Assembly: GCA_902786465.1 (NCBI GenBank)
Contig: CADACQ010000002.1
Span: forward strand, 1-64,000
Origin: an uncultured Eubacteriales bacterium
Lineage (GTDB): Bacteria > Bacillota > Clostridia > Christensenellales > CAG-138
DNA length: 64,000 nucleotides
Reading direction: 5' to 3'
Of the stretch, positions 18,194 to 26,756 are shown piece by piece; position 1 is the stretch's first letter, and each line of letters starts with the position of its first letter. A model generated the notes under the pieces. That model worked only from the letters and a program-made list of their open reading frames with translations, did not search any database and had not been told where the DNA came from. The position numbers were made by a program, and so were the translations under genes.

Positions 18194-18549
18194 TGGATTT
18201 TGCCCAGTATTGGCGAGACTGCATCGGCCAGGACAGGGAGGCCCTTCGCGCCTGGTTCTGGCCCGACGCCCGGATCATCTGGCCCTGCACCGAGGAAGTG
18301 TTCACGGTGGAGGAATTCCTGATAGCCAACTGCGAATACCCTGGAGCATGGTCGGGCGAATTGCTGCATGTGACGCCTACGCCCATGGGTGCAGTGACGG
18401 AGGTCTGCATCGCCTCCGTGGACGGCAAGTACAGCTGTCACGCCGCCTCCATCTTCACCCTTTACAAAGGCAAGATCGCTTCTCTCACCGAGTATTACGC
18501 AGACGACGGGCCCCCACCCTCCTGGCGGACCAAGCTGCTAAAACGATAA
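18193..18549 (+). CDS. NTF2-like (SnoaL/DUF4440-type) small protein
   Basis: A 118-aa protein with the cone-shaped NTF2-like pattern: an N-terminal helix pair (FAQYWRDCIGQDREALRAWFWPDARIIW), then alternating strands ending in IFTLYKGKIASLTEYYADD, a hallmark of the fold. Such domains may be enzymes or ligand binders; no catalytic set is clear. ATG 18193 shares one base with the aminotransferase stop (TGATG), so it is translationally coupled to it. GTG codons slightly upstream are less likely starts. A terminator follows directly. Confidence 0.75.
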   Translation: MDFAQYWRDCIGQDREALRAWFWPDARIIWPCTEEVFTVEEFLIANCEYPGAWSGELLHVTPTPMGAVTEVCIASVDGKYSCHAASIFTLYKGKIASLTEYYADDGPPPSWRTKLLKR

Positions 18550-18555
18550 ACAAAC

Positions 18556-18579
18556 GCCTCCGTGGTTTTGCACGGAGGC
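18556..18579. terminator. Terminator after the NTF2-like gene
   Basis: GCCTCCGTG (18556-18564) pairs with CACGGAGGC (18571-18579) around a 6-base loop, followed by TCTTTCT on the plus strand. It lies between convergent genes and may also stop malQ transcription. Confidence 0.75.
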
Positions 18580-18598
18580 TCTTTCTATATGTTATAAT

Positions 18599-20080
18599 TC
18601 ATCGTTTCTTCGGTACTAGCGCCCGGCCGGACATGCGGGTATAATAGGCGAGCCTATCAGCTGTGGCCGGGTCGAAGTCCGTGGGCAGAGCCCGCCATCC
18701 CCACCACCCCGTGGTGGCAGGCAGGTTCATGCGGTGCTCAGTGCCAAGGCCCAGCACGTCCTGAAGCTGGATCACGACAAGGTCCGCCACGGAGGTCATG
18801 AGGCCCCGGATGAAGCCGAAGGGGAAGCCCTCCTGCTGGTTGAGGCCCAGATAGTCCACGGCGAAAGCGGCATGCTTGGGATCACAGGCCTTGAACCAGC
18901 CCATGATGGTGTCGTTGTCATGGGTGCCCAGGTAGGCCACGCAGTTTTTCACATAGTTGTGGGGCAGCTCCCGGGAATCGCCCAGGGGCTCGAAGCCGAA
19001 TTGCATGACCCGCATGCCGGGGCAGCCGGAGTCGTTGAGGAGCTTCTTCACCTCGGGAGTCAAAAAGCCCAGATCCTCGGCGATGATACTGTCCCCCATG
19101 CCCTCCTCCCGAAAGGCGTTGATGAGCTTCATGCCGGGACCGGGATACCATTTCCCCACGCGGGCATCCTGGGCGCCGTAGGCCACGCCCCAGAAGCTTT
19201 CGAGGCCCCGGAAGTGGTCGATCCGGAGCACGTCGCACCGGCTGGCTGCGCCCTTCAACCGGCTGCGCCACCAGGCGAAGTTTTCCTTTTCATTGGCGTC
19301 CCAATCGTAGACCGGATTGCCCCACAGCTGGCCCGTTTCGGAGAAGTAATCTGGGGGTACGCCCGCGATCATATTCGGTACGCCCGCCTCATTGAGCTGG
19401 AACAGCTGCCGATGTGACCACACATCCGCGCTGTCGTAGGGTACATAGATGGGGATATCGCCGATGAAGTACACGCCCTGCTCGTGGGCATAGGTCCGGA
19501 GAGCCTGCCACTGGGTGTCGAAGCAGTACTGAACGAAGGCGTGGTAGTCGATCAGGTCCCGGAGCTCTTCGGAATACCGGGCTACGGCGTCGGGCTCATG
19601 ATCCCGGATATCCTCCGGCCAGTCCACCCAGCACTTGCCCTCGAACCGATCCTTCAAGGCGCAGAACAGGGTCCAATCCTTGAGATACCAGCCGTTCTGC
19701 TCCACGTAATCCGCCATCTTGGTCCGATCGAATCGGGCGAAAGCCTTTTGAAGGACTTTGCGGCGGCGATCATACAGGAGGCCAAAATCTACTTTGCGGG
19801 GATCGGCGCCCCATTCGGTGCCGATATCCTCCTCCGTCAGGAGCCCCTGCTCCTTCAACAGATCCAGGTCCACCAGGTAGGGGTTTCCGGCGAAGGTGGA
19901 CGCGCTTTGGTATGGCGAATCCCCATAGCCGGTGGGTGTAAGCGGCAAAATCTGCCAATACCTTTGCCGAGCACGATGCAGATAATCCACGAAATCATAG
20001 GCCGCTTTGCCCAGGGTGCCCACACCATAGGGGGACGGCAAACTGGTGATATGCAGCAACAGACCGCTCGCTCGTTTCAT
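18599..20080 (-). CDS. malQ: 4-alpha-glucanotransferase (amylomaltase)
   Basis: A 493-aa GH77 enzyme that disproportionates maltodextrins in glycogen/maltose metabolism. The N-terminal MKRASGLLLHITSLPSPYGV and the QILPLTPTGYGDSPYQSASTFAGNP block are diagnostic. The catalytic nucleophile aspartate is in VLRIDHFRGLESFW, the acid/base glutamate in IIAEDLGFLTPEV, and the transition-state aspartate in YLGTHDNDTIMGW. ATG 20080 has GAGAGGAAAG; the frame stays open to 20128 without family similarity. It is monocistronic, divergent from psuG over a shared 106-base region; no other starch genes are nearby. Confidence 0.97.
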   Translation of the reverse strand: MKRASGLLLHITSLPSPYGVGTLGKAAYDFVDYLHRARQRYWQILPLTPTGYGDSPYQSASTFAGNPYLVDLDLLKEQGLLTEEDIGTEWGADPRKVDFGLLYDRRRKVLQKAFARFDRTKMADYVEQNGWYLKDWTLFCALKDRFEGKCWVDWPEDIRDHEPDAVARYSEELRDLIDYHAFVQYCFDTQWQALRTYAHEQGVYFIGDIPIYVPYDSADVWSHRQLFQLNEAGVPNMIAGVPPDYFSETGQLWGNPVYDWDANEKENFAWWRSRLKGAASRCDVLRIDHFRGLESFWGVAYGAQDARVGKWYPGPGMKLINAFREEGMGDSIIAEDLGFLTPEVKKLLNDSGCPGMRVMQFGFEPLGDSRELPHNYVKNCVAYLGTHDNDTIMGWFKACDPKHAAFAVDYLGLNQQEGFPFGFIRGLMTSVADLVVIQLQDVLGLGTEHRMNLPATTGWWGWRALPTDFDPATADRLAYYTRMSGRALVPKKR

Positions 20081-20110
20081 GTTCTTTCCTCTCGATCCAT
20101 GTAAATCTTC

Positions 20111-20139
20111 TTGTATTGTAGCATACAAATGCTATAATA
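20111..20139. promoter_or_regulatory. Divergent promoter with an embedded inverted repeat between malQ and psuG
   Basis: TTGTAT (20111-20116) and TATAAT (20133-20138) form a plus-strand promoter with a 16-base spacer. On the minus strand TACAAT (20115-20120) is the matching -10 candidate for malQ, with a weaker -35. Both -10 boxes fall in the arms of an inverted repeat, TATTGTAGCAT (20114-20124) and ATGCTATAATA (20129-20139), which matches at 10 of 11 positions around ACAA. Confidence 0.6.
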
Positions 20140-20186
20140 TAAAGCAGAAAATGTAAAAAAAGTTCCTTGGACCGAAAGGAGATACT

Positions 20187-21098
20187 ATGGAATTGAATAA
20201 ATACCTGAAGCTCAGCCCTGAGGTGACCGATGCGATTGCAACCGGGAAGCCCATCGTGGCCCTGGAAAGCACCATCATCTCCCATGGCATGCCCTATCCT
20301 CAGAACGTGGAGACGGCCTACGCCTGCGAGCGTGTATGTCGGGAGAATGGCGCCGTGCCCGCCACCTGCGCCATCATAGGCGGCAAGCTCTGTGCCGGGT
20401 TGACGGCGGAGGAGATCGACTACCTGGGTCGGGAAGGCACCAAGGTCACAAAAGCCAGTCGCAGGGATCTGCCTATGCTGATCGCAAAGGGCATGGACGG
20501 CGCCACCACCGTGGCCGCCACCATGATCATCGCCCACATGGCCGGGATCAAGGTCTTCGCCACCGGAGGCATCGGCGGGGTACATCGCAACGGCCAGGAC
20601 ACCATGGACGTTAGCGCCGATCTCGACGAACTGGGCAAGACCCCCGTGTGCGTGGTCTGCGCCGGCGCCAAGGCCATTTTGGACCTGCCCAGGACCATGG
20701 AGTATCTGGAGACCAAGGGCGTGCCAGTCGTCGGCTTCGGTACCGACGAGCTGCCCGCCTTCTATACCGCCAAGAGCGGTATCCCTCTCACCTGGCGGGT
20801 AGACGATCCCAAGGAAGTGGCAGACGCCATTCGTGCCGCGGAGGATCTGGGCTATGAGGGCGGCATGCTGGTGACCGTGCCCATCCCCGCAGAATGGTCC
20901 ATGGATGCAGACTATATCAATGGCGCCATCGATCAGGCTCTTGCCGAAGCGGATGAAAGGGGCGTGGTGGGCAAGGAGATCACCCCCTTCCTTTTGGCCA
21001 AGATCAAGGAGATCACTGGCGGCAGCAGCCTCGCCTCCAACATCCAGCTGGTCTTCAACAACGTGAAGACCGCCGCTCGCATCGCGGCAAAGCTCTAA
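20187..21098 (+). CDS. psuG: Pseudouridine-5'-phosphate glycosidase
   Basis: A 303-aa enzyme that reversibly splits pseudouridine 5'-phosphate into uracil and ribose 5-phosphate. Signature segments are PIVALESTIISHGMPYPQN near residue 25, the active-site lysine region REGTKVTKASRRDLP, VFATGGIGGVHRNGQDTMDVSADL near 130, and the C-terminal TPFLLAKIKEITGGSSLASN. GAAAGGAG precedes the ATG. The usual partner, a PfkB-type pseudouridine kinase (PsuK), is not adjacent. A PfkB kinase of unknown specificity lies far off at 47416. A terminator follows immediately. Confidence 0.97.
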   Translation: MELNKYLKLSPEVTDAIATGKPIVALESTIISHGMPYPQNVETAYACERVCRENGAVPATCAIIGGKLCAGLTAEEIDYLGREGTKVTKASRRDLPMLIAKGMDGATTVAATMIIAHMAGIKVFATGGIGGVHRNGQDTMDVSADLDELGKTPVCVVCAGAKAILDLPRTMEYLETKGVPVVGFGTDELPAFYTAKSGIPLTWRVDDPKEVADAIRAAEDLGYEGGMLVTVPIPAEWSMDADYINGAIDQALAEADERGVVGKEITPFLLAKIKEITGGSSLASNIQLVFNNVKTAARIAAKL

Positions 21099-21115
21099 CG
21101 ATTCAAGCTATACGA

Positions 21116-21142
21116 AAACGCCCGTCTTTTCGGCGGGCGTTT
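21116..21142. terminator. Terminator between psuG and the NlpC/P60 gene
   Basis: AAACGCCCG (21116-21124) pairs with CGGGCGTTT (21134-21142). It lies between convergent genes and can act both ways. Confidence 0.8.
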
Positions 21143-21157
21143 ACTTATATATGCGTT

Positions 21158-22546
21158 TCAGTCTCTCCAAGGGCGACGGGCGCAGACGAAGTTTCGTTTC
21201 CAATAAGCGGAAAGAGCGCGCTTGACCACCTTGCCGTTGCCCGAGGATGCGTCGATCATGGTGCCGCCGCCTACATAGATGCCAGTATGATTAACGGCTT
21301 TATTGGTGTCTGACCGGAAGAAAATGATATCTCCCCTCTTCAGGCTGTTGATGCTTTCGATCTTCTTCCAACTGCTCTTTTGAGAATAACCCGCAGCGTT
21401 GAGGCGGATGCCTTCCACCCCGGCTTGCTTGAGACACCAGTACACAAGGCCGGAACAATCGAATCTATTGGGTCCGCGCCCGCCCAGCACGTATTCACAG
21501 CCGATCTTGCTGTTTGCAGCGGCTATGAACTTGTCTATGCGTACATCTTTTTTAGGCGTGGGACTGGGCTTTGCCGTAGGTTTGGACGTTTTCTTCTTGG
21601 CTTCCTGCTCAGCCTTCTTCTTGGCGGCAGCTTCGGCTTCCTGCTGCTTCTGCAATTCCTTGGAAATCTTCGCGCTGTCAGAATAGAGGAGTTCCAGCGT
21701 CTTCTCGCCCGCCAGACCGTCTACATGGAGATTGTTGCGTTTTTGAAACGCTTCCACCGCGGCGATGGTGACGGGCCCATAGACCCGATCCACTTCCTTT
21801 TCGGACAGGTAGCCGAGCTCTACCAACTGCTCCTGCAGCGCTTTCACATCCTGTCCTTCAGCGCCTTCCTTCATGCAATAGTGTTCAGCAGTGTCCCCAT
21901 AGAGAATGGTTTGGGTCTCGTTGCCGGCGATGCCGTCCTGTTTTAGCTCGTGCTGCCGCTGGAAAAGGATCAGCGCGGACTCCGTACTGCTTCCAAAATA
22001 GTTGGTCGGTTCATCGATGTCCAGGTACCCCAACTCCATGAGACGGTACTGGAGGGTGTTTACAGCTTCGCTCTTGTCGTGTTTCTTCAAGGTGACGTAT
22101 TGAGGCGTGGGCTCGGGGGTACTTTCCGGCAGATTGGTTTCGGTCGGCTCTGGCGTTGGTTCAACGTCATCAGGTACGTACGGCGTCGTCTCAGGCTCGT
22201 CCGTCGGTTCATCCATAGGAGGCCATGTGATCTCCGGTTCAGAAGTATTGCTGACAGGATACACGTCGGAGGAAAGATAAATGTCTCCCTCTCCCCCGGT
22301 TCCTTCAGTCCGATCATCTGCTATGGTACCGCGCACACGAGTCCTGGCGGTTTCCGCGGTGACCGCTTCACCTGTCGAACGGCAGCTGGAGATGCAGAGG
22401 ATCATCAACAGGACCACCAGCAGCAAAAAGATGGTGGCGAGCAGCAGGACGCGACGCCTTCCCTTGCTGGGAAGCCGTTTCATCCTTTCCCCTACGTCGT
22501 CGAAGAAAAGCAGTATTTGATTCAGAATTGCTTTCAGGGTATCCAT
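21158..22546 (-). CDS. Membrane-anchored NlpC/P60 peptidoglycan endopeptidase with two PG-binding domains
   Basis: A 462-aa protein. One membrane anchor (residues 32-51) is followed by a Thr/Pro/Glu-rich stalk (about 100-148, TPEPT-type repeats), PG_binding_1 domains at about 155-218 and 225-290, a charged helical linker (296-322), and an NlpC/P60 domain (338-462). The catalytic cysteine is Cys364 in RFDCSGLVYW and the histidine is His420 in AVNHTGIYVG. NlpC/P60 enzymes usually cut D-gamma-glutamyl-diaminopimelate bonds. The layout suggests a tethered wall hydrolase acting within the inner wall zone. It lies downstream of PBP2 but has its own promoter at 22600-22628. Confidence 0.93.
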   Translation of the reverse strand: MDTLKAILNQILLFFDDVGERMKRLPSKGRRRVLLLATIFLLLVVLLMILCISSCRSTGEAVTAETARTRVRGTIADDRTEGTGGEGDIYLSSDVYPVSNTSEPEITWPPMDEPTDEPETTPYVPDDVEPTPEPTETNLPESTPEPTPQYVTLKKHDKSEAVNTLQYRLMELGYLDIDEPTNYFGSSTESALILFQRQHELKQDGIAGNETQTILYGDTAEHYCMKEGAEGQDVKALQEQLVELGYLSEKEVDRVYGPVTIAAVEAFQKRNNLHVDGLAGEKTLELLYSDSAKISKELQKQQEAEAAAKKKAEQEAKKKTSKPTAKPSPTPKKDVRIDKFIAAANSKIGCEYVLGGRGPNRFDCSGLVYWCLKQAGVEGIRLNAAGYSQKSSWKKIESINSLKRGDIIFFRSDTNKAVNHTGIYVGGGTMIDASSGNGKVVKRALSAYWKRNFVCARRPWRD

Positions 22547-22599
22547 ACGAATACACTTTACCCTTTTCTCCGCAGTCGTGCAAGAAAAAGGGGAAAAAT

Positions 22600-22628
22600 G
22601 TTATACAATGTTCTTTTTTCCGTTACAA
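22600..22628 (-). promoter_or_regulatory. Promoter of the NlpC/P60 gene (TTGTAA-17-TATAAC)
   Basis: On the minus strand, TTGTAA (22623-22628) and TATAAC (22600-22605) are 17 bases apart, just downstream of the PBP2 stop codon. Confidence 0.6.
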
Positions 22629-22632
22629 GTGA

Positions 22633-25278
22633 TCACAATTCAGGGATCGTTTCAGCTTCGGGAAGCGGTTCCTGCTCTTCCGGCATCTCCTCGTCCGGCT
22701 GCAGCAGCTCTTCTAACTCCGGATCGATAGCCGTCTCCGGCTGTTCAGCAGACAGCTGCTCTTCATTGGCACGGTTTTCGTACCACCAGGAAACGATGTC
22801 TTCCACCGCTACATGGCTGGCGCTGCCGGATAGTCCGTTGGGTATCAGCACCACTACGACGATCTGGGGATCTTCCCGAGGCGTGACTGCTACGAACCAG
22901 CTGGTATTTTCGATATCCACGTTGTTGTTCGCGGAGGTCTGAGCTGTGCCGGTCTTGCCGACGATCTGCTTGAGGTAGGTATTGGAAAAGGATTTGGAGA
23001 ACACGCTGGACGCGGTGCCGCCATCCTCCGGGGACACCACGCCGGCCATACCTGTGAGAAGCGCGTCCCAGTATTCCTCAGGGGCTTCCACATGGTTCAC
23101 GATGGTCGGATCGCACTTCTCATACAGTGTGCCATCGGGATAATAGATCGCGTTCAAAAGGGTTGCCTTATGTACATCGCCACGGGTAACAACGGTGGAC
23201 ACATATCGAGCTACGGAAACAGGCGTCAGCAGGGATACGCCCTGGCCGATGCCGCTCTGTATGGTGTAGGTAGGCTTCCAGCGGAGCTCTTCCAGCCAGG
23301 TGGAGATGGTAACGATCCAGTCTGTGTGCAGCAGGCTGATGCCCATGGGGATATTCAGTTCTTCATTGAGGATACGGCGGATGTCATCGCCTCGCTCCCG
23401 CTGCTCGCCATCCTGCAGCTTCAAAAGACGCATGGCACAGGCGGTCAATGTTTCGTCGCTGACGTCTCGGCCCACTTCCTTCACAATGCGCTTGAGCAGC
23501 GCATATATCTCGTTGTAGATGAGCCTGGGTATGGATGACGATTGCTGGGACAGCGTTTTAGTGTTGTCGTATCGGGCTGCCTGGCCGCCCACCTGAACTG
23601 CCAGCTCACCCGGAAGCTCCAATCCCGTGGTCCCCTCCAGGCCCAGCTGTCCGGCCCAATAGGCCAGCTTCTTGATGCCCACCCTGTCCGCCACGGTGAA
23701 GAAGAAATAGTTGCAACTCACGGCCAGCGCCCGGCTCAGCGTCAGGTTGCTGTGCTTCCAGGGGGTGGTGGTCCAGCAGGAAGGCGCGTTGGCCGTGACC
23801 TTGGTGGTTGGATCGTCCACAAAGTAGTAATAGGGCGAACGGTCTGAAATGGTGCTGGTAGTGGTGATGGCCCCTTCCATAAGACCTGCAAAGCCTGTGG
23901 CCATCTTGAAAACGGAGCCAGGGGCCGTTCGAATGGCGATGGCACGGTTCAAGGTGGGCTGATTGGAATCATCCCCAAATAGCATCTCCAGCTCCTGAGA
24001 ATCCACGCCGTCAGTGAACAGATTGGGATCATAGGTGGGATAGGATGCCATGGCCAGGACCTCCCCCGTCTGCGCGCCCATGACTACGATGGCTCCTGTC
24101 TGCGCTTTGGCGATGCTGTCAAGATCATCCCGAAGCTTGGAATAACGCTTGTATTCCTTGCTGATCTTCTTTTCCTGAGCGTAGTAAGTTTCTTCGATGT
24201 TATGCACCAGGGCTTTTTCCACCACCTGCTGCAGCTCGATATCCAAAGAAGTCCGTACTGTGAGTCCGCCCTGGGGCACGGTCTTTCCCAACACGTCCAC
24301 GATGGAGCCCGTCTTTGTCTTTTCGATGGTAGTCGTACCCTGGCGAGAGATAAGATGGCTGGTAAGGTAAGCTTCGCAGCTCTTTTCCAATCCCGCCACA
24401 CCGATCAGATCGGAGTATGAATAGCCCAGCTGCAACATATTGTTGGTGGCCTCGCCGTCCACAAAGGGAGCGAAGCTGTCATAATTGTAGCCCAGGTTGG
24501 TCATATCTGTGGTCACCTGCTTTGACATATATCCGATCAGGTGACAAGCCGTGTCCTTATAGGGATAGATGCGACGGCCGGACATCTCCGTCTGAACGCC
24601 GATGAGCTCGCTTTGCAGCATGTCGAGTTCCGTCACAACGGAAAGGGTGACGTCGTACGCAATGACCACGCCCTCATACGCATGCCAGCTGTTGAGCACC
24701 GCGTCCTGACGGATGGACATGATCTTCTTTGCCTCGTCATAGGGCATGTCGTCAGGGATCTGCCAGCTCTCCCGAAGGATCAGATAGGCTCTCTCCGGTG
24801 TGATATCCGGGTCAGAGAAGCGGCAGGCTTCCACAAAGTTCTTCTTACGGGAAGCTATGGCCGCTTCGCTGGTCATGCCGAAATCATAGCGGTAAGTGCC
24901 GTCGTTGTTGAGCTTGATATAGAAGTTTTCCTCGATGGTGCCGCCCCCCGCTTCGATGATGCGGATGGCTTCCATGAGGGAATGGGTGTAACGAGCGGAC
25001 TCAACGGGCGATGTCTTGTCCGGGTCCCGATAGAACTTCACGTTGTAGGTGGTCTCATCGTAGGCGAGGACGTTGCCGTACCGATCGGTAATGGTGCCGC
25101 GAGTGCCGGACTGATAGGTGGTGACGATGCTGGTGGCCCTGACCGCCGCCTGATAGCTCTCCGTCTCCTCTACGGACAGCTTCATGAGGCCCCAGCAAAG
25201 GTAACCGCCCATGGCGAGGAGCAGCAGTGCGATCAGGAGAAGCCGAACATTCAGTTTCCAAACGGGCTGACGGGTCAT
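22633..25278 (-). CDS. mrdA: Penicillin-binding protein 2 (elongation transpeptidase)
   Basis: An 881-aa class B PBP that cross-links peptidoglycan during cell elongation. One N-terminal membrane segment (12-33) precedes the dimerisation domain (RGTITDRYGNVLAYD near residue 60). The transpeptidase motifs are S455-V-F-K458, S521-C-N523 and K775-T-G777. The protein is longer than most PBP2s, mainly through about 100 residues between the SxN and KTG motifs (roughly 565-670), including a helical stretch rich in Arg/Glu, and an acidic Glu/Pro-rich C-terminal tail. It overlaps mreD by 4 bases in an mreC-mreD-mrdA operon. Confidence 0.95.
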   Translation of the reverse strand: MTRQPVWKLNVRLLLIALLLLAMGGYLCWGLMKLSVEETESYQAAVRATSIVTTYQSGTRGTITDRYGNVLAYDETTYNVKFYRDPDKTSPVESARYTHSLMEAIRIIEAGGGTIEENFYIKLNNDGTYRYDFGMTSEAAIASRKKNFVEACRFSDPDITPERAYLILRESWQIPDDMPYDEAKKIMSIRQDAVLNSWHAYEGVVIAYDVTLSVVTELDMLQSELIGVQTEMSGRRIYPYKDTACHLIGYMSKQVTTDMTNLGYNYDSFAPFVDGEATNNMLQLGYSYSDLIGVAGLEKSCEAYLTSHLISRQGTTTIEKTKTGSIVDVLGKTVPQGGLTVRTSLDIELQQVVEKALVHNIEETYYAQEKKISKEYKRYSKLRDDLDSIAKAQTGAIVVMGAQTGEVLAMASYPTYDPNLFTDGVDSQELEMLFGDDSNQPTLNRAIAIRTAPGSVFKMATGFAGLMEGAITTTSTISDRSPYYYFVDDPTTKVTANAPSCWTTTPWKHSNLTLSRALAVSCNYFFFTVADRVGIKKLAYWAGQLGLEGTTGLELPGELAVQVGGQAARYDNTKTLSQQSSSIPRLIYNEIYALLKRIVKEVGRDVSDETLTACAMRLLKLQDGEQRERGDDIRRILNEELNIPMGISLLHTDWIVTISTWLEELRWKPTYTIQSGIGQGVSLLTPVSVARYVSTVVTRGDVHKATLLNAIYYPDGTLYEKCDPTIVNHVEAPEEYWDALLTGMAGVVSPEDGGTASSVFSKSFSNTYLKQIVGKTGTAQTSANNNVDIENTSWFVAVTPREDPQIVVVVLIPNGLSGSASHVAVEDIVSWWYENRANEEQLSAEQPETAIDPELEELLQPDEEMPEEQEPLPEAETIPEL

Positions 25279-25772
25279 GGGTTGTCCACCTGCCTTTTCA
25301 GCAGCGGTTTAAAGAAAGCCATGCCCGCCAGAGCCCAAAGGGCGGTGAGGACTCCGCGAGGCAGCGCACCATAAAGCATTGCAGTCCAGAAAGCGAACCG
25401 CATGCCGATGACCCATGCGACGAGCGCACGCAGGAATTCTACGGCAATGGCTAGAACCCCGCAGTATATTCCCAGGATGATGGGCTTGGTGTCACTGTCC
25501 TTAGGAAGCTTTTCATATGCTACGGCTACCAGAAGGCACAGCGCTGAGGTAAGGCCGATCATGTTCTCACAGAGCAGGTCCTCCATGAGCCCTCCCAAAG
25601 CGCCGATCAGGATGGCTGTCTGAATGGAAAACACCTGCTCCGCCGCCAGCATGCAGGCAAGCATCACGAAGGGTACCATGCTGAACAGATTCCATTTTGG
25701 CAGGACGGCCGTATCGAGAAACAGGGCGGCGATGAAGGAAAGGATCAGAGCCGCATGCTTTTTCAACGCCAT
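25275..25772 (-). CDS. mreD: Rod shape-determining protein MreD
   Basis: A 165-aa membrane protein with five or six hydrophobic segments, the small size and low similarity typical of MreD. ATG at 25772 (MALKKHAALILSFIAALFLD) has AAGGAGGG immediately upstream; the frame stays open to 25829 inside mreC and that part is rejected. It lies 1 base after mreC and overlaps the PBP2 start by ATGA. The identification leans on this order as much as on the sequence. MreD works with MreC and PBP2 in the elongasome. Confidence 0.88.
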   Translation of the reverse strand: MALKKHAALILSFIAALFLDTAVLPKWNLFSMVPFVMLACMLAAEQVFSIQTAILIGALGGLMEDLLCENMIGLTSALCLLVAVAYEKLPKDSDTKPIILGIYCGVLAIAVEFLRALVAWVIGMRFAFWTAMLYGALPRGVLTALWALAGMAFFKPLLKRQVDNP

Positions 25773-25773
25773 A

Positions 25774-26604
25774 TCAGCCCTCCTTCCCCAGGATGATGAG
25801 CACCTCCTCCAGGTGCTCGAAATCCACATCGCTGGTGACGCAGGCGTCGTATTCGCCGTTGTCCTCGTCGGTCAAAAAGATGACTTTTCCCACATACAGT
25901 CCCTTGGGAAAGATGCCGCCAAGTCCCGAGGTCACGATGGTGTCCCCCACCTGTATGTCTGCATCCTTGGGCAGATAGTAAAGCTTCAGGCCAACCAACT
26001 GCCCGTTTTCGATGACCAGTCCGCCCAGCATCCCCTCGTCTCGGGTGCGCTCCACCATGACGGAGATGCGCATATCTTCGTTCTGCATGGTGCGGATCTT
26101 GGAATAGGTAGCGCCGACCTCGATGATCCTGCCCACGATGCCCTGGGCTGTCACCGCCGCCATCTGCTCCGTAATGCCGCTCCTCGATCCGCCGCGGACG
26201 GTGATGGTATCCACATAGGGGTCCAGATTTCGGGCGGAAACGGGGGCGGTCATGAAATAGAAATTGCTGTTGGCGGAGGCATAGTCTAAAAGCTCCGCCA
26301 GCCGGGCGTTTTCCTGCTCCATTGCTTCATAGAGGATGAGCCGTCGTTCATATGCCGAAACGAGCTTGGTCAACCGTTCGTTTTCCTGCTGGATGCTGTT
26401 GGGAAAGAAAACACGAGTGAAGAAATCGGTGACCCTGTCCGTGATATCGCTGACCGCTTCCTGGACAGGAAGCACAGCGCCGGAAAACATATCTTCTGCA
26501 CGGGAGGCGGTCCGACGGCCCACCGTCAGCGCCGCCAGCACCAAAAAGAGCGCTGACGCCAGCAAGGCGATGAGGATAGGTCGATTTCTCCACAGCTTCT
26601 TCAT
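25774..26604 (-). CDS. mreC: Rod shape-determining protein MreC
   Basis: A 276-aa protein with a single N-terminal membrane segment (residues 9-27), a coiled-coil region (about 60-105, ENERLTKLVSAYERRLILYE), and the two-barrel extracytoplasmic domain. The domain contains RNLDPYVDTITVRGGSRSGI, GIVGRIIEVGATYSKI and the VGDTIVTSGLGGIFPKGLYVG signature. MreC scaffolds PBP2 on the outer membrane face. It is first in mreC-mreD-mrdA; mreB and rodA are not in the window, so the filament protein must be encoded elsewhere. No strong promoter was assigned. Confidence 0.96.
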   Translation of the reverse strand: MKKLWRNRPILIALLASALFLVLAALTVGRRTASRAEDMFSGAVLPVQEAVSDITDRVTDFFTRVFFPNSIQQENERLTKLVSAYERRLILYEAMEQENARLAELLDYASANSNFYFMTAPVSARNLDPYVDTITVRGGSRSGITEQMAAVTAQGIVGRIIEVGATYSKIRTMQNEDMRISVMVERTRDEGMLGGLVIENGQLVGLKLYYLPKDADIQVGDTIVTSGLGGIFPKGLYVGKVIFLTDEDNGEYDACVTSDVDFEHLEEVLIILGKEG

Positions 26605-26689
26605 CTGGGTCTCCTGTTTACAAAATTCTACAAATACAGTTTACAACCGGGGAAAAGGTCAATCAACCGCCCATACGTGAACAATGCGT

Positions 26690-26736
26690 AAAAAATCGGG
26701 GCCGCTGCGATCCATATAGCGGATCGTAACGGCCCC
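26690..26736 (-). terminator. Terminator after signal peptidase I gene
   Basis: On the minus strand, GGGGCCG (arm 26730-26736) pairs with CGGCCCC (arm 26698-26704), enclosing an inner GATCC/GGATC stem, and is followed by GATTTTTTAC. It isolates lepB from mreC. Confidence 0.85.
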
Positions 26737-26756
26737 GGTATCTCATGGAATCTGAT

